A stretch of 64,000 nucleotides of DNA from NCBI GenBank assembly GCA_029224185.1, contig CM055206.1, positions 15,477,547 to 15,541,546 of the forward strand, given 5' to 3'. Positions 20,581-35,260 of the stretch are shown in pieces. The notes under the pieces were generated by a model that saw only the letters and a list, made by a program, of their open reading frames with translations, did not search any database and was not told the DNA's origin. Every line of letters starts with the position of its first letter. Within the stretch, counting starts at the first letter, position 1. This DNA comes from Karalla daura. Its lineage: Eukaryota; Chordata; Actinopteri; Chaetodontiformes; Leiognathidae. Both the position numbers and the translations under genes were made by a program.

Positions 20581-22872
20581 TCCGCCACTTGAGATCCATG
20601 TTATTGTGTCACTGTTACATCGTTGACAGTGTGGGACATCAGTCTCCAAAGTAGATATTGGAGTCAGGTTATACAAACGTGAGAGCCACATCTCTCCTCA
20701 ACATTTTGATCCAAAAATGGCAATTTTCATGTGAAAATGATAGACACATCGGGAGAAAATCAAATTTGTTCAAGACTTGTGTCCGCACAAACCTCCTCTG
20801 GTGGTCCAGTAACCCCAATAACCCAACCCCCAGACTCTGACATACTGAAGTATGTTATGGTCCTACTCTGAAACCATTTTTTGGGGCTAGAGTCAGTTCG
20901 GAACTGGTGTGGCACATTGGGCAATACTTGGTATAGGCTGATATAGCTTGTGTGCTTTGCAGCCAAATCTAACCTCGTTTTGTGTTCACAGAGTACGCTC
21001 AATAAATCATGCATGGGTTAAATGCAGAGATCACACTCTGTTGATGTAATGTCCACTGTGGCAATAAAGCTGAAAAGCCTGTTTCATTTAAAAGCCTGTA
21101 TGAACAATGGCGACTAATATTTTATTTATCAGATTCAGATTCTGGTGTCGTAATGGTCGAGCTGGAACTATAAAACCTCTAAGGAAAAATACCCAAGAGG
21201 AAAAAAAAAAAAGATGAAAAAAGTGAGTCTCTCTATGTGTACCCAGCAACTCAGAGTAATTAATGAGGAGGTTCAATTTGTTCTGAGTGGAGCATCTTTT
21301 TAGATCAAGCTTTTCTATTTAATTTTTTTTTTCCTCAGGTGTGGGTAATGACTAAGTGCCCTTAATTTGAGCTGTGACAGCGGCGGTTAAAGTTACAGCA
21401 AGAACATTAGTATGGAGATAAGAAGCCTCCCTCTCATCTCTTATCTCTCTAACTCCCCAAAGTAAAAAATGCTGAAGTGGGAAACGTAATTTCCCACATT
21501 CTGAAAAACGTTCACACATTTTCTCGACAGTGTTTTGTTTACAGTGCATATTTACCCAGCGAGGAGATATGTTATATAACACCTTTTTTTCACTCTTTCA
21601 TTCTCACCTGCAAAAACAAGCTATTTGAATTTCCCATCTTTGTGTTTTTTTTCTTTCCATGCAATCTCTTGTGTTTTATCACTATGCAAATGATTTGATG
21701 CAAACTTCTGTTTCTGCAAGAGGAGCAACACAATCGTGACGGCAACAAATAGCACTGAGAATACACAATACGATGTTTGTATATTTCCACTTTCTGCTGC
21801 ATCTAACGACTGCTCGATAAACTGTTTAGGGTTATCAGGTCCTGTCGGGTCCACGCCTGGCAAAGCTGTGTGTAAATACACCCTGCCCCTCTTTTTCTAT
21901 CCATCATCTGGAGCAGGCAATTAAAAGTTGCTTCCAGCAGCATGCATGAGCTGCAAAATTAAAGCTTCGGTCCCATGTCTCATCTCTCCCCACTTCAGCT
22001 GCTTTTACTGCAGCCCCCGGGTGTTTTAATGTGAAGACAAGAAATGGTCACCAACAAGGTGGTGTTATCGATGGTGCTGACATTTGCGGTTATACCTTTC
22101 AAGCGCTTGGCGATGTCAGTTTTTCAGCTGCTGAGACTCGCCTCGCTCTCTTCCTCTCCCTCCCTCTCTTACGCTACACAACGCTACCAGCGGCAAACCT
22201 CCTCTCTGATTCGCTCCATCTTCCTCGCTCTCTCTGCATCTCTGACAGGGAACAGTAATCCGAAACTCCCTTTCTGCGCGCCATTATTTACCTCTCTCCC
22301 TGCGTGCATTTTGACGTATATCACCAAAGAGAGAGGACCGGCTCTATTAATTAGGAGCATAGCATCGTTAAAGGCGATCCGCCGGGAGAGATGGCGGTAT
22401 GTGCTGCACTCAACCTGCCCACCTTGTCCTCCCACAGAGCTGGTGATTAATGATGTCAGCCATATCAGGGGGGCCCTTATCAGACATGGACTCTCCCACC
22501 AAACAAAGCCAGGGTTAGAAGCTCACTGTTTAACTGATGAAGTGGGACTGATGGCGAGTGGAAGCCGAGCGACGCCCTGCATGCTAATGACCTCTGGCAC
22601 CCAGAACATTAACTGTTCGTCTCCCCGGTAGGAAGCACACAGCCCACTGTATGTGTGATGTGTTAGATCGTTTACTCGAGGGTATTCCCCATTAGAGGAA
22701 AAATTCACATCGTTCAGGTAAGGCCTCGATGTCAAATGATCCCATTCAAATGGGATTCCTCCAGTCTGACTCGTAATATTGTGCGACCGGACTTAAAGCA
22801 ACAGAAATAGCATAACAAGAATAAGGAGAATTTTTTTCCTGAATTAGACCAACCTCTTCCACCCATCCGTAG

Positions 22873-22974
22873 CAGGGGCGTATCCAGAGAAGTGGCAAGA
22901 GGTGGCACTGAAAGTCCGACAGTCCACCTCAGGTGCCACCCTTGTGATGAAGAGCATTCAGGTACCATTGGAAA
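22873..22974 (-). mobile_element. Short hAT-like MITE fragment, copy 2 (inverted)
   Basis: Begins CAGGGGCGTATCCAGAGAAG, a hAT-style terminus, and runs into GGTACCATTGG, the inverted counterpart of TTGGTACC in copy 1. No second terminus or 8-bp duplication is seen, so it is truncated. Confidence 0.45.
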
Positions 22975-25900
22975 TTTTAGAATCTGATGAGTTTTTACCC
23001 TAGTAACAAGTGGGGCATATTTATTTATTTACAGTAGTTTATGTTGAATAATAATTCTAGTAGTCATAACTAGTTAATGATAAAACATATACAGTTGTTA
23101 AAACATAAGCTTGTTGTACTGCAAAAATACTGTATTTACACTGTTGTTTATACAACTGTTTATTAATACAACCTTGTTGAGACCTGCAGTCTCATCTTCG
23201 AGAGGGACCCAGTCTCGCGAACAACGGCATAAAGACACAATTGATAAAACAACTGAAACAGGATAACGACAGCAAAATGTGTCACAATTACTGGGTTAAA
23301 AATAAGTCAGTGAGATGATGTCCAAATGATGTCACGCAAATGCTGTTGTCTGGTTGGTGTGCCCACCTGATATGTCGCAGCTGTGTCTTTGTCCTTCTAT
23401 GATTCACTCTTTAGTGGGATCGGAGGTGAATTAACTTAATTAAACTATTACAGTTTCCCTCAAGAACAGGCCATGCCTTTGCCAGAGACATGATGATACT
23501 CAGCCCATGATGTGACCGCTAAAAGGCACAGTCTTTCTGCTGAGTCAGCGCCTGAAGAAGCGAGGGTCACCGTGAACGTGTGGTTCAAATCTGCAGGGGA
23601 CAATGTCTGGCTTCACAAGTAGCATCGGATTATTCAAGCCAACCCCAAAACTTGTACTTTCGTCTGTTTCTGAAAGATGTGCATTTGGTGGCATGTGACC
23701 TTTCAACTTAATAGATGGGCACATGCTGAGGCAAGAGTGTCAGTTTTCATTCGAGGCACCAAGGTTAAATCATTTAATGGGATTCTTTGAATTAACGATC
23801 TTATCAGGTCCGTTAGAAGGGAACAGAGATCAATAAAAAAAATCTCCTTGTCTAATCAAACTCTGATCTCTGTCAAGTTACTGTATGTGACATATCTCCT
23901 GGTTACGAGATGTCTGCTCTGATACACTTGCTTTCAACTTTATCATCGACGTGCATCGCGTATTCTGAAAATGAGCTTGGTGAGACCTTGCATGTGCAAT
24001 ATATCAGCCCTATCTGTCCTCAGCTCAGTGAGAGGGAGAAAGAGAAAGATTGGATCTCGTCTTTCTGACGATCTGCCACTACAAAGGCGATATCTCTCCT
24101 CTGTCCTCAGATTGCTATCTCTTATGGGACAGAAATAGAATAATGCGCACGATATAAGACACTTGTGTTTTATCAAGCCGCGCAGGATGTCTAATGAAGC
24201 AGAGTGGAATGAAGATTATTCCACCAGAGAACAGGCTCTTGAAATGCATTAAATACCATTACACTGCAATCTGAAATGAGGCTTTGATTGCGCTTAGTGA
24301 ACATGTCCTCGCGAGAAAAATGAGGTCGACTTTTCAAGAGGGTTATTAGAAGCCGTATTTACCTTTATTGTGAAGTGGAAACCTCCCGCAGCCGCAGTAA
24401 TCATGATGGGAGCCAATGAGGAAGTAAAGGCGCTTTGTGCCGAGGCCCGAGGGCTCCTCATGGGGAGGAAGATGCAAAGGTTGGATGAGTGGGTGTAACA
24501 TACTGAGGGGTGTTGTTTGCATAAGGTATCGTTACGCACAACTCATCTGAACACGACTGGTTCTCCTAATCCCACAAAAAAACGTTTGTGGGTAAATTTA
24601 AGCAAACTGTGACTTGGCCTGATAGTCAATATATACACAGTCAAGTCAAGCAGCAGCTAGTGCCACTGAGCTGTGCCTATCCCTGTGGTCTATCATAGTT
24701 ATAGTGGTATAAGGCACACAGCACCCCTGTATTGCTCAGAAGCAGCTCCCTCTGGAATTTTTGAGTCTAAAATTCCCATTGGGAATCCACATCCACAAAG
24801 CATCCACAAAGTACATAGATCAGTTTTTGTCCAGTAAAATGCAAAAAAATGCAAAAAGTAACTCCGATTATCTTGGTGCAACTTTGAGAAATTCAATTTG
24901 CGCCATCTTCTTCACATCAACATGCTAATGTGTACTTTGAAAGCCTGGGTACTGTCGGACTAATGCGTGTAAGTGATGTGGAATACCGCCAATTTCCTTT
25001 CTGGCGCGATACCAATTAACACCCAGACTGATATTGCAGATACTGATAAGATACTAATACTTTGTACAATAACTAAAAAGGATATTAAAAGAAGGCTAAC
25101 CATTTCAAATTAGACACCTAATTATTTCCCATCCTCCAGTGATAGAGAAGAACTAAATGATGGCTATTACTTCGTAACTATAACTTGCCCATTACATTTG
25201 TATAAAAAACAAACATTTATATGACGTAACAGGAGAGAATATTTGTATAGCATTCTATGCAAACAACAGACTGAATATAAGTGTTTGTATTATACCCATT
25301 ACATTACATTTGTTTGTATTACACCCACCAATATTTTCATGGGAATTAGTTCTTGTATGGAAATGTAAATTAAAATCAAACTGATAGTTGATCAATTTTT
25401 CTGTATTGATCTGCACATATAAGTATATATAAGTGATATATGTTGTTTTGGGAGTCACTGCCAATCAGCCTGTTGCACTATATGAAGCTCAGTGTGAAAG
25501 ACATGTGAGGGGTTAGGCTACTTGAGCAATTATCATTTTATCAATCACCCGAGTCAGAACAAGACCGCGATCTACCGAATGTGATTCGGAGGAATAACTA
25601 AATCCACTTCACAACACAACATCAAACAAACCTACATGTGAAAATCATTTGAATACAGTCCCCAGAGAGCGCTGGGTAAACACTACCTACAGGAATAGAT
25701 CCGTTTCATGTTGCAGAAGAAGGCACATGCTGTTCTGTTTGCACCTCTGTGGAGTACGCGGTACAAAAGAAACTTTTTCGTGCGGAGACGGTTCATTTGT
25801 TTCTGTTTGTTTCATGCACCTTCTTTGCTGGAGGCAAATGTCAAGAAAACATACAAGCATGGAAATTAATACTTAATGACGATCATTTATTTAATATTCC

Positions 25901-25990
25901 TCTATTGTCATGGGAAATGAGTAAGCACAGGGATGTTTGGTAGACTGTACAAATTATATAGAGCATAAATTGACCAGCGATTTAACGAAG
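22975..25990. other. Noncoding stretch
   Basis: No gene is recognised. A possible old repeat fragment lies at 23155-23260 (GAGACCTGCAGTCTCATCTTCGAG..AGGGACCC), and another at 24950-25075 with repeated GATACTGATAAGATACTAATAC-like units. A Maf-type site lies at 23538-23550. Confidence 0.5.
23538..23550 (+). promoter_or_regulatory. T-MARE-like Maf/AP-1 palindrome (TGCTGAGTCAGCG)
   Basis: Matches the 13-bp Maf recognition element TGCTGAGTCAGCA at 12 of 13 bases. It is a single motif hit, so occupancy is unknown. Confidence 0.35.
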
Positions 25991-26007
25991 TGTGTGTGTG
26001 TGTGTAC

Positions 26008-26076
<69 letters not shown>
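25991..26076 (+). repeat. Long (TG)n microsatellite
   Basis: About 43 TG units with two single-base interruptions (TACG near 26005 and TATG near 26031). Long TG/CA runs can form Z-DNA and are highly polymorphic. Confidence 0.97.
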
Positions 26077-26077
<1 letters not shown>

Positions 26078-26421
26078 ATTTAATTGTCGTAGTGGGTGTA
26101 AACAAGTGAACGGTGGAAGGTGGTTCATACCTTAGAGCTCATTTCTTTTCACCTTCCTTTTTTGAGAATTCATTCAAAACAAGAACAATGGTACGACCCG
26201 GTAACATATTTGTAATTAAAATCCAGAAAGGGCTCACATTACTCCACAAAACCCAAAACACGATAGCGTATCGTTGTTATGTGAAACATAATACAAAACC
26301 CCAGCATTCCGTATGTAATGAAATTACATATAATTGGATTTTAGTCATTTCAGTGATTTAAGAGCTTGCAGATCAGTCATAGGTAAAAACATGCTACAAG
26401 TGACTGTAAGGCTGTAAGAGG
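26077..26421. other. Short unique spacer
   Basis: Unique AT-rich sequence between two microsatellites. An 82-codon frame (26113-26361) has no recognised similarity. Confidence 0.5.
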
Positions 26422-28813
<2,392 letters not shown>

Positions 28814-28915
28814 GCTTTGAATGTCTGTCAAAATCGACTCTCACAGGCCGAGTTTTTGGGAAAATTGCGGGAGGTTGCAAGACTCGACCTTCAGTGGAAA
28901 CGCCTAAATTATTAA

Positions 28916-28945
28916 CATTACATTACATTACATTACATTATATTA
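28916..28945 (+). repeat. (CATTA)n microsatellite
   Basis: Five CATTA units plus a TATTA variant. Confidence 0.9.
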
Positions 28946-29914
28946 TTGAATCACACCTACTTGTATAGATGTTGAATCATTTGACATTGTCACGCCACCA
29001 GTCATGGTCATAGATACAGTACAGCCGCTTTGTCTTTGTCTCTGGAGTTTTGTCAAAGCTGAGAAAACAACTCAGACGTCACCCAACTTTATAAGAGTGC
29101 TTACCGGACTGAGAGGGTTTACTGAAAGATGCCATCAAGTTGCATCATGGGAGAGGAGCGGGTATAGGGCGGGGGAGGATATCTCAGCCTGTGTTGCGTC
29201 AATGTTTACCGTTGTTCTTTCAATAAACTTTATGGAGGTGAAACACGTAATCAATAGAGGACTCCTTTAAACCACATCATAGATAGAATCTCCTGATGAA
29301 GATGGTGTAATACGATCAAAAGTCCCAGAAGGGGCCTGCTGAATGAAACAAGTCTGCGATCTCAGTGGTTGTTTTCAAGGTCAAGGATTCACTTGTAATT
29401 TGCAAACTCGCCCGTGGTCCTTTACTGTAGTAGTTGTATTGATTTAAAACATTATTTCGTAGCCCCTCCTCACATTAATAATGCAATAAAACACTCTTTT
29501 GCTCTGTCCATAGAGGCTTAATTGCACCGATGAAGCCGTTTCTCCTTCCAGACAGCAGCTCTGCCTCCATGAAATGTTTGTATAATTAAGACTCCAATCT
29601 GTCAGCCTTCTCCATTCCCATATGTTTGGACTGAGGCAGCCTTCTTCTGCTTCTCTGGTCTCTTCAATTTGATCCAGATTATTGTTATGCCCGCCGGGCA
29701 TGCTGTTGCTTTTGAACTAAAGCAGGTAGAACAAAGTTGCCTGAACACCCCCACAAAGATGGAACGTGGTTATTAGATCACTGCATTGAACATTGAAACC
29801 ACGTCAAGAAACGTATGGGCTCCATAGGGGCAGGAGAGAGTAACCTGCACAGCATCTGAAGATACGTATTGTCTTTAGCAGGTGGAAGAAACAGATGCTA
29901 AAGAGGGGGGTGGC

Positions 29915-29952
29915 AACAAAGAGGAAGCGGGAGAACAAAGAGGAAGCGGGAG
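29915..29952 (+). repeat. 19-bp tandem duplication
   Basis: The unit AACAAAGAGGAAGCGGGAG occurs twice back to back with no mismatch. Confidence 0.95.
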
Positions 29953-30246
29953 AGATATAACTTTGCGATTTCACTTCATCAAAGTCTTTTCTCGCGTCTG
30001 GTACTCAGAAGGCTCCAATCAAACGTAACCTGATAGTATTTCATCTGCCTGTCACACTGTAATACCATACATCAACACAATTACGCCAAAAGCGTTTGAT
30101 GAATAGCTTTTAGTGTTCAAATTTAAGCTCTTTGATATGTCAATGTATTCAATTACGAGGCACTTCTGCCGTCCTCTGAGCATCCTTAATTTCTATTGTT
30201 AATCTAGGTTCAAAGCGCACTCACAAACACCCTCGCCTTCCACTAT

Positions 30247-30249
<3 letters not shown>

Positions 30250-30303
<54 letters not shown>
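30250..30303 (+). repeat. (AC)27 microsatellite
   Basis: Uninterrupted AC dinucleotides, read directly. Confidence 0.97.
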
Positions 30304-30304
<1 letters not shown>

Positions 30305-31069
30305 CCTTAGATTAATGCTGAGCGATAATGTCCTATTTGCTTTCGCCACAAAGACAACATGGATTTACGGCCCGATGTGAACGTAAAAACAAACACCCAC
30401 ATAAAAGCACATCAGTCAAAAATATGGTAAAATACAGTCTGCAGTGTTATGTATAATGTTTCTGTTGTTGCATCCAAACAGTTACTTTGCATTTTAAATC
30501 TGAATCTATTACTGATTTGGGCCTTATATGATTTATTACAAAGGAACTGAATACGTGTGCGTTTTTTTGTGCTTCTTGGTTTGCATTTTCAAACTTCCAG
30601 TGGAGCGAGTCTCAAATGTCTAATTACAAAAGGGATTTTCTTTTTATTTATATGATCCTTGAAGCTCCACACACAAGCATGCTCTTTGAGTCTTTTTTTC
30701 TCCCAACACTGCCATCCAGAAACATTTTCGAAACGCTAGTCTGAATAAATTTAACTGTACAATGTTTCATACTGTAAATTCTCCGACCAGCTGTGACTTG
30801 AAGTATTAGCATATGTATTGGATGGCAATACGCCGGGAGAGAATGTGGCTTTGTGCGGACTCTTATGCCTTTAGCCTCAGAGCTCCACAGAGGCTTTGTC
30901 ATTCAAATCATCCTGAGGGAGCAAAAAAAAAAAAAATAGTGAAATAATGTGAAAGTGGAAAAGGAAATACTCCCGGAATCAAATTTATTTAGGATTGACC
31001 TCTGGTGAAAGAACATCCAGCAAGGAGCGCGAGTGATGCTGAATCTGTCTTCATTTGTTCACCCTAAAT
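30304..31069. other. Noncoding stretch
   Basis: Unique AT-rich sequence. Nothing is recognised. Confidence 0.5.
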
Positions 31070-31380
31070 ACATCCATCCGTTCGTTATCTCACAGCAGGG
31101 CAGAGCTGCTACTTATCTCCAGCTCACACCGGGGAGAAGGCCGGAAACACTGCCATGCAAAGGTCACCAGTCCATTCACCAGTCTCTTTCACTAGGGGCG
31201 GTTTTCTGGTCTCCAGTTGACCAGAAATGAATGTTTTTGGACTGTGGGAGGAAAATATCTGAGGATCTGGAGGAAACCCACGCAGACACAAACACCTCAC
31301 ATGCAAACTGGACACAGAGATGGCCACAAACCAGAGATGTTCTTGCTGTGAGGCGACAGCACTCACCACTGCTCCACCAT
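31070..31380 (-). mobile_element. GGAT-tailed teleost interspersed repeat, best copy
   Basis: On the minus strand it reads GGTGGAGCAGTGGTGAGTGC, TCGCCTCACAGCAAGAACA, CAGTTTGCATGTGAGG, TCTGCGTGGGTTTCCTCCAG, TTTTCCTCCCACAGTCCAAA, GAATGGACTGGTGACC and a CGGATGGATG tail. These are all consecutive landmarks of a repeat frequent in fish genomes. It is the longest and clearest of the four copies in the window. Confidence 0.8.
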
Positions 31381-34300
31381 ACAATACAACATACAACATA
31401 CATACATACAAAGAAACGTCTTTTTTTTTCTAAATCAGACACATTTCATCCACCGTAAATCATATACTCCGACCTGCTTTCGTAAAGTAAGTAGTCAGGA
31501 CTTGCACAGTGATTTCGTGTCAGCTGAAATTGAGTTAATCATACGTTTTGTCCCGATGCCAGCGTGTTTATTTTAACCTCAGATCTGGCTCGCTCCCTTA
31601 ACATTTAGTCAGGCATATCTAATCCCGTTCCGATCACAACACGTCCTTCACTTCATGTTAATTTTGTGCTGACTCCGATCGCGTTTTAATATCAGGTGTA
31701 CAGTAAATGAGTCCAGAGACGCAGACAGGCCTAATTTGGCTCCCTTGTCGGGTTTTATTACAGCAGATAAATAAACATCTTGATGGAACGGGAGAGCGTC
31801 ATCACGTCACCACTGTTACACGCACACGGATTGTTTTGTCCCTGAACACATGTTGATGATGATGATGATACAGAGACATTTGTGATGGGCTTTCCATCAT
31901 CGCCTTGCACATATACAACCATCTGTAAATCCATCCCCTCCCCTCAGAGCTCTTTCCCACAGGTGCTCTGGCTGTCATGCGAGCCCTTTTGACATTTGCC
32001 TCGGATTGCGTAGCCATCTGTAGACGTGATGAGCCTGTTGTGCTGCTCACATGAACCACATGCGTTGCCTGGGATAGGACATGTTTATAATTCAGCCCCA
32101 CATCCCTTCCTCTCCCCCCTGGTCTGCCTGGTTTTTTGCACTCCTGAGTTCATCTTTCACTTTGTATGTAGGAAAACACCCTCAACCACACAGTCAGTAA
32201 AAAAAGCAACAAAAAAAAACTCTTCAAATCAATACTTTAATCCTTTTGTGTGCTCCAAAATCATGTTTTGTGTCCGACACAAAGTGCGTAATCAGTTTGG
32301 TCAAATATTTAGACTGAACATCCAGTATACTGCTCAATCATTTGAGCAAAAGTTCAGGTGTGGGCTGTGATTTGGAGGTGAAGGTCCAGGCTCTGCTCAC
32401 CATATAATTAAACGTCTGATGGGGATGGTGAGAGTTGTTGATGAGTGTTTTTTTAAATCCAGCCAAAGCAAACACAAAGCTCAGGGTCAGCCCATGAACT
32501 ATTCATACACCCTAGTGAAAATACGCTCCTCCAGCGTGAAGAAGCTCTTGCTGAAGAGTCTTGTGGGAACACAGGAATGCAATCAAGCACTGATATAATG
32601 CGGAACTGTCTGATACGATCTGTAGTAATGCAATAAGCTGAGGAGCGAGCAAAAAGTCTGTCTTTGTTTTCAAGGGTGTTCTGGAGGAAGCACACGCTAC
32701 TTGTTGTCTGTGTGCTATGATCAGGGTGTGTAGTGCACATGAGCAGGACTTTGACTCTGCACACTCTCACATATTCAACATTGGTTTCTTTTACCCACAA
32801 CAACAGGGTTGCCTGAAACTTATTTTAATCATGACAATCAAAGTTCTCATGGCTCTAAAACACGATAGCAACTGACATCTCCTCTGGAAGGTGTAGCAGA
32901 CACACACAACAATGTTTTGTTGTTTTATTTGAGGTGTTGAATGCCAGTGTTCAATATCACATTATGGTATATTAAAAATAACAGGATGAGATTCTGAGAA
33001 AATCAGTTTTATAGAAAATAAACTTTAGGTGAGTTATGTTGAGGTTTTGGGCGATTAAAACATTTGGTTATGGTTAGGAGAAGATTGCTTTTTGGGTTAT
33101 TAATCCAAGTATTTCCTGCATTGGCAATGAATTCTGGCACTCCACATAAAAAGTGGGGTACGGAGTTAATGAGTGATTCCAAGGAATTTAATTAACCATT
33201 AGAATTGCTTAAAAATATACTTAAAAAAAGAACGAGCTTGGATTTTATCGGTCAAGATGTGTTGGCAATGAACACCGAGCAATTACGTGATGATGGATCA
33301 ATATTTTATTTTGAAAGAACAGAAATCCTCATTGTAATGTTTCCTCTTTATGTCTATTGCCAAACATGATGAATACTGCGATTCTGTTTGAAGACATGAC
33401 GTGACATTCGTTGTGATCAAACAGAATAGCGAAGCAGCCCGAACCAAACATGAACGCTGACAAATGTGGCAGCTAAAACTTTTAACACGACAAAACAAGA
33501 GGGAAAGGCTGATTTGGGAAAGGTTGATTTGGGGACAATGGTTTGGAGCTCCCGTATTTACACAGCTTGCAAAAATCTATCGAGCAGTTTTGCGGTCGAG
33601 GGACAGTGCGAGGCAGCAGAGCAGTCAGTTAACAGTCAACTTTCAAGATGTGTGAGAAAGCTTAGTTCTGTATGTCACAACAGTTGTCAGATTTGTGATA
33701 AATGCGTGAAATGTGTTAGATGAGTTGGTCGATGCATTTCAAACAAATGTGGGTACAGGGCCGTTGCAGGATCACTCCCTCGTGACCACAGCTGTTAAAT
33801 TTGTTCTTTTTACCTTGTAATAAAGCTTTTCCCCCACTTTAAAATGTCTCTAAATCATATTTGTGGTGGTGAAAATATGATACAGCAGCTGCAGGGGTTG
33901 GCAAAGCATTCCATGCCAGTGATTACTGGCCATCAAAATAAAAAACTGCAAAGGCCCAATAACCAGAATCAGTCAACATTTGGCACTTCCCCACTAATAT
34001 AAGACTCAACTGTGCAAGGGTGGTTAATTCAGATGATTCTGCTGTCACCTTGAGGCACACTTAAAATAAGTGTGTGATGTTGTTATGTTTGTTTCATGTG
34101 ACTTTTTCACCGCCATCTACACTACACACAAAATATTAGAGATCCAGCTGGGGAAGAAATGCACACTTGTCTCGAGAGGTGACGGGTTTAAAGATGTTGA
34201 CCTTGAATGGTACGTGTTTGAAAGAGATTGTAGAAGAAGGCAACGGCATAAACATATTTACACTTGAAGAAGCTGCTGCGCCGCAGAACATTTCCACACA

Positions 34301-35163
34301 GATGTGTGTCCTCCGATAATGCCTGCTGCAGTCGCCGCATCAGAAACAGAGAAATTCACACAAGATTCAAAGCGGTTTATCACACGCTTTCTCCGCCGAA
34401 CTCAGCTTTGATGCCAGCTTGAATTGCATGAACATGGCAGTGAAAAGTGATTGATAATTTCCAGGGTTTTTACAAGGCCTTGCTTCCAGAATGGGAGCGA
34501 AAATGTGACTTCGCCTCTCCATCTCTCTTTATGTCACAATCCTGTCGATTTAGTTTGAAAGATGCCGACTGCGAAGGTAATCTGTGGGCGAAAGCTGCAG
34601 CTTGCAGTCAGACAAGGTGTTCCCTTTGATACCCCATGAATGAGGAACTTTTAGCTCACAGGCATTTTTTCTTCTGCACTGAACGTGACATAATGCTTAC
34701 AGAAGACACCGTGTTCATTTGTTCGACTTTGGAAGCTTTTCCTACATGATTTTTAAATGAGGACTAAACAGCTCGCTGTGACAGACTGTGGTCACAGCAG
34801 CAGCTCACACGACACGTGACAAATAATTGCACTAGATTCAATTCTCACAGTTTAATTCCATCTTTTCTGGCAGACACGAAATTGCTTGCCACTGTTCTAA
34901 TACATACTTGATAAGGATCAAAGAGCCTCAGTTAATGTTGACTCCCAGGTGTCTCTGCAAATCCCTATTTTCCCCGAAGGAAGTAACATCTGAGACTGAT
35001 CCCAAATTTGAGTCATTAATGACATTTACCCCCAAATGTTCTTCGCCTAATTCTTATACATCTAAATGAAAAATGAACAAACTCTCGGTTTTTCATCTTT
35101 GTGCATCGGGAATGATGTCAAATTGCATTGTATCAGTCAATAAATGTTGTGCAACAAATGTCA
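31381..35163. other. Noncoding stretch
   Basis: A short ATACATAC-type repeat lies at 31381-31411. The rest is unique AT-rich sequence. Open frames stay below 120 codons and show no family features. Confidence 0.5.
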
Positions 35164-35260
35164 AGTATTATTCAGTTCAGCTCAGTTCAATTCAGTAACT
35201 TTATTGTCCATCACAGAAAATCGCTTCAAGTTTAAGGCTCAGAACACAAAAAAACAACAC
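35164..35260 (-). mobile_element. Possible repeat 3' end (TTCAGTTCA/TTTATTGTCC type)
   Basis: TTCAGTTCAGCTCAGTTCAATTCAG followed closely by AACTTTATTGTCCATCACAG resembles the reversed 3' end of teleost interspersed repeats. The extent and family are uncertain. Confidence 0.35.

Larger units (their letters stand above)
19023..22872. other. Noncoding stretch with repeat fragments
   Basis: Contains two repeat candidates (19494-19585 and 20486-20580). A 195-codon ATG-initiated frame at 22044-22631 crosses CT-rich sequence (22140-22260) and has no recognisable domain, so it is left uncalled. The part around 22340-22620 has non-repetitive, moderately GC-rich sequence like conserved noncoding elements, which only alignment can test. 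Confidence 0.5.
28814..30249. other. Noncoding stretch
   Basis: Holds a CATTA pentamer repeat (28916-28945) and a 19-bp tandem duplication (29915-29952). Otherwise no recognisable content. Confidence 0.5.

Noticed and set aside
22044..22631. 195-codon ATG-initiated frame
   Set aside because: A frame of this length is expected about once by chance in 64 kb. Part is stop-poor CT-rich sequence, and no domain or splice pattern is seen.
25908..26105. Threonine/histidine repeat protein
   Set aside because: It is a translation of the TG/CA microsatellite.
34780..34803. Hairpin GCTGTGAC/GTCACAGC as a microRNA precursor
   Set aside because: The stem is only 8 bp, too short for a miRNA precursor, and no known miRNA seed is recognised.
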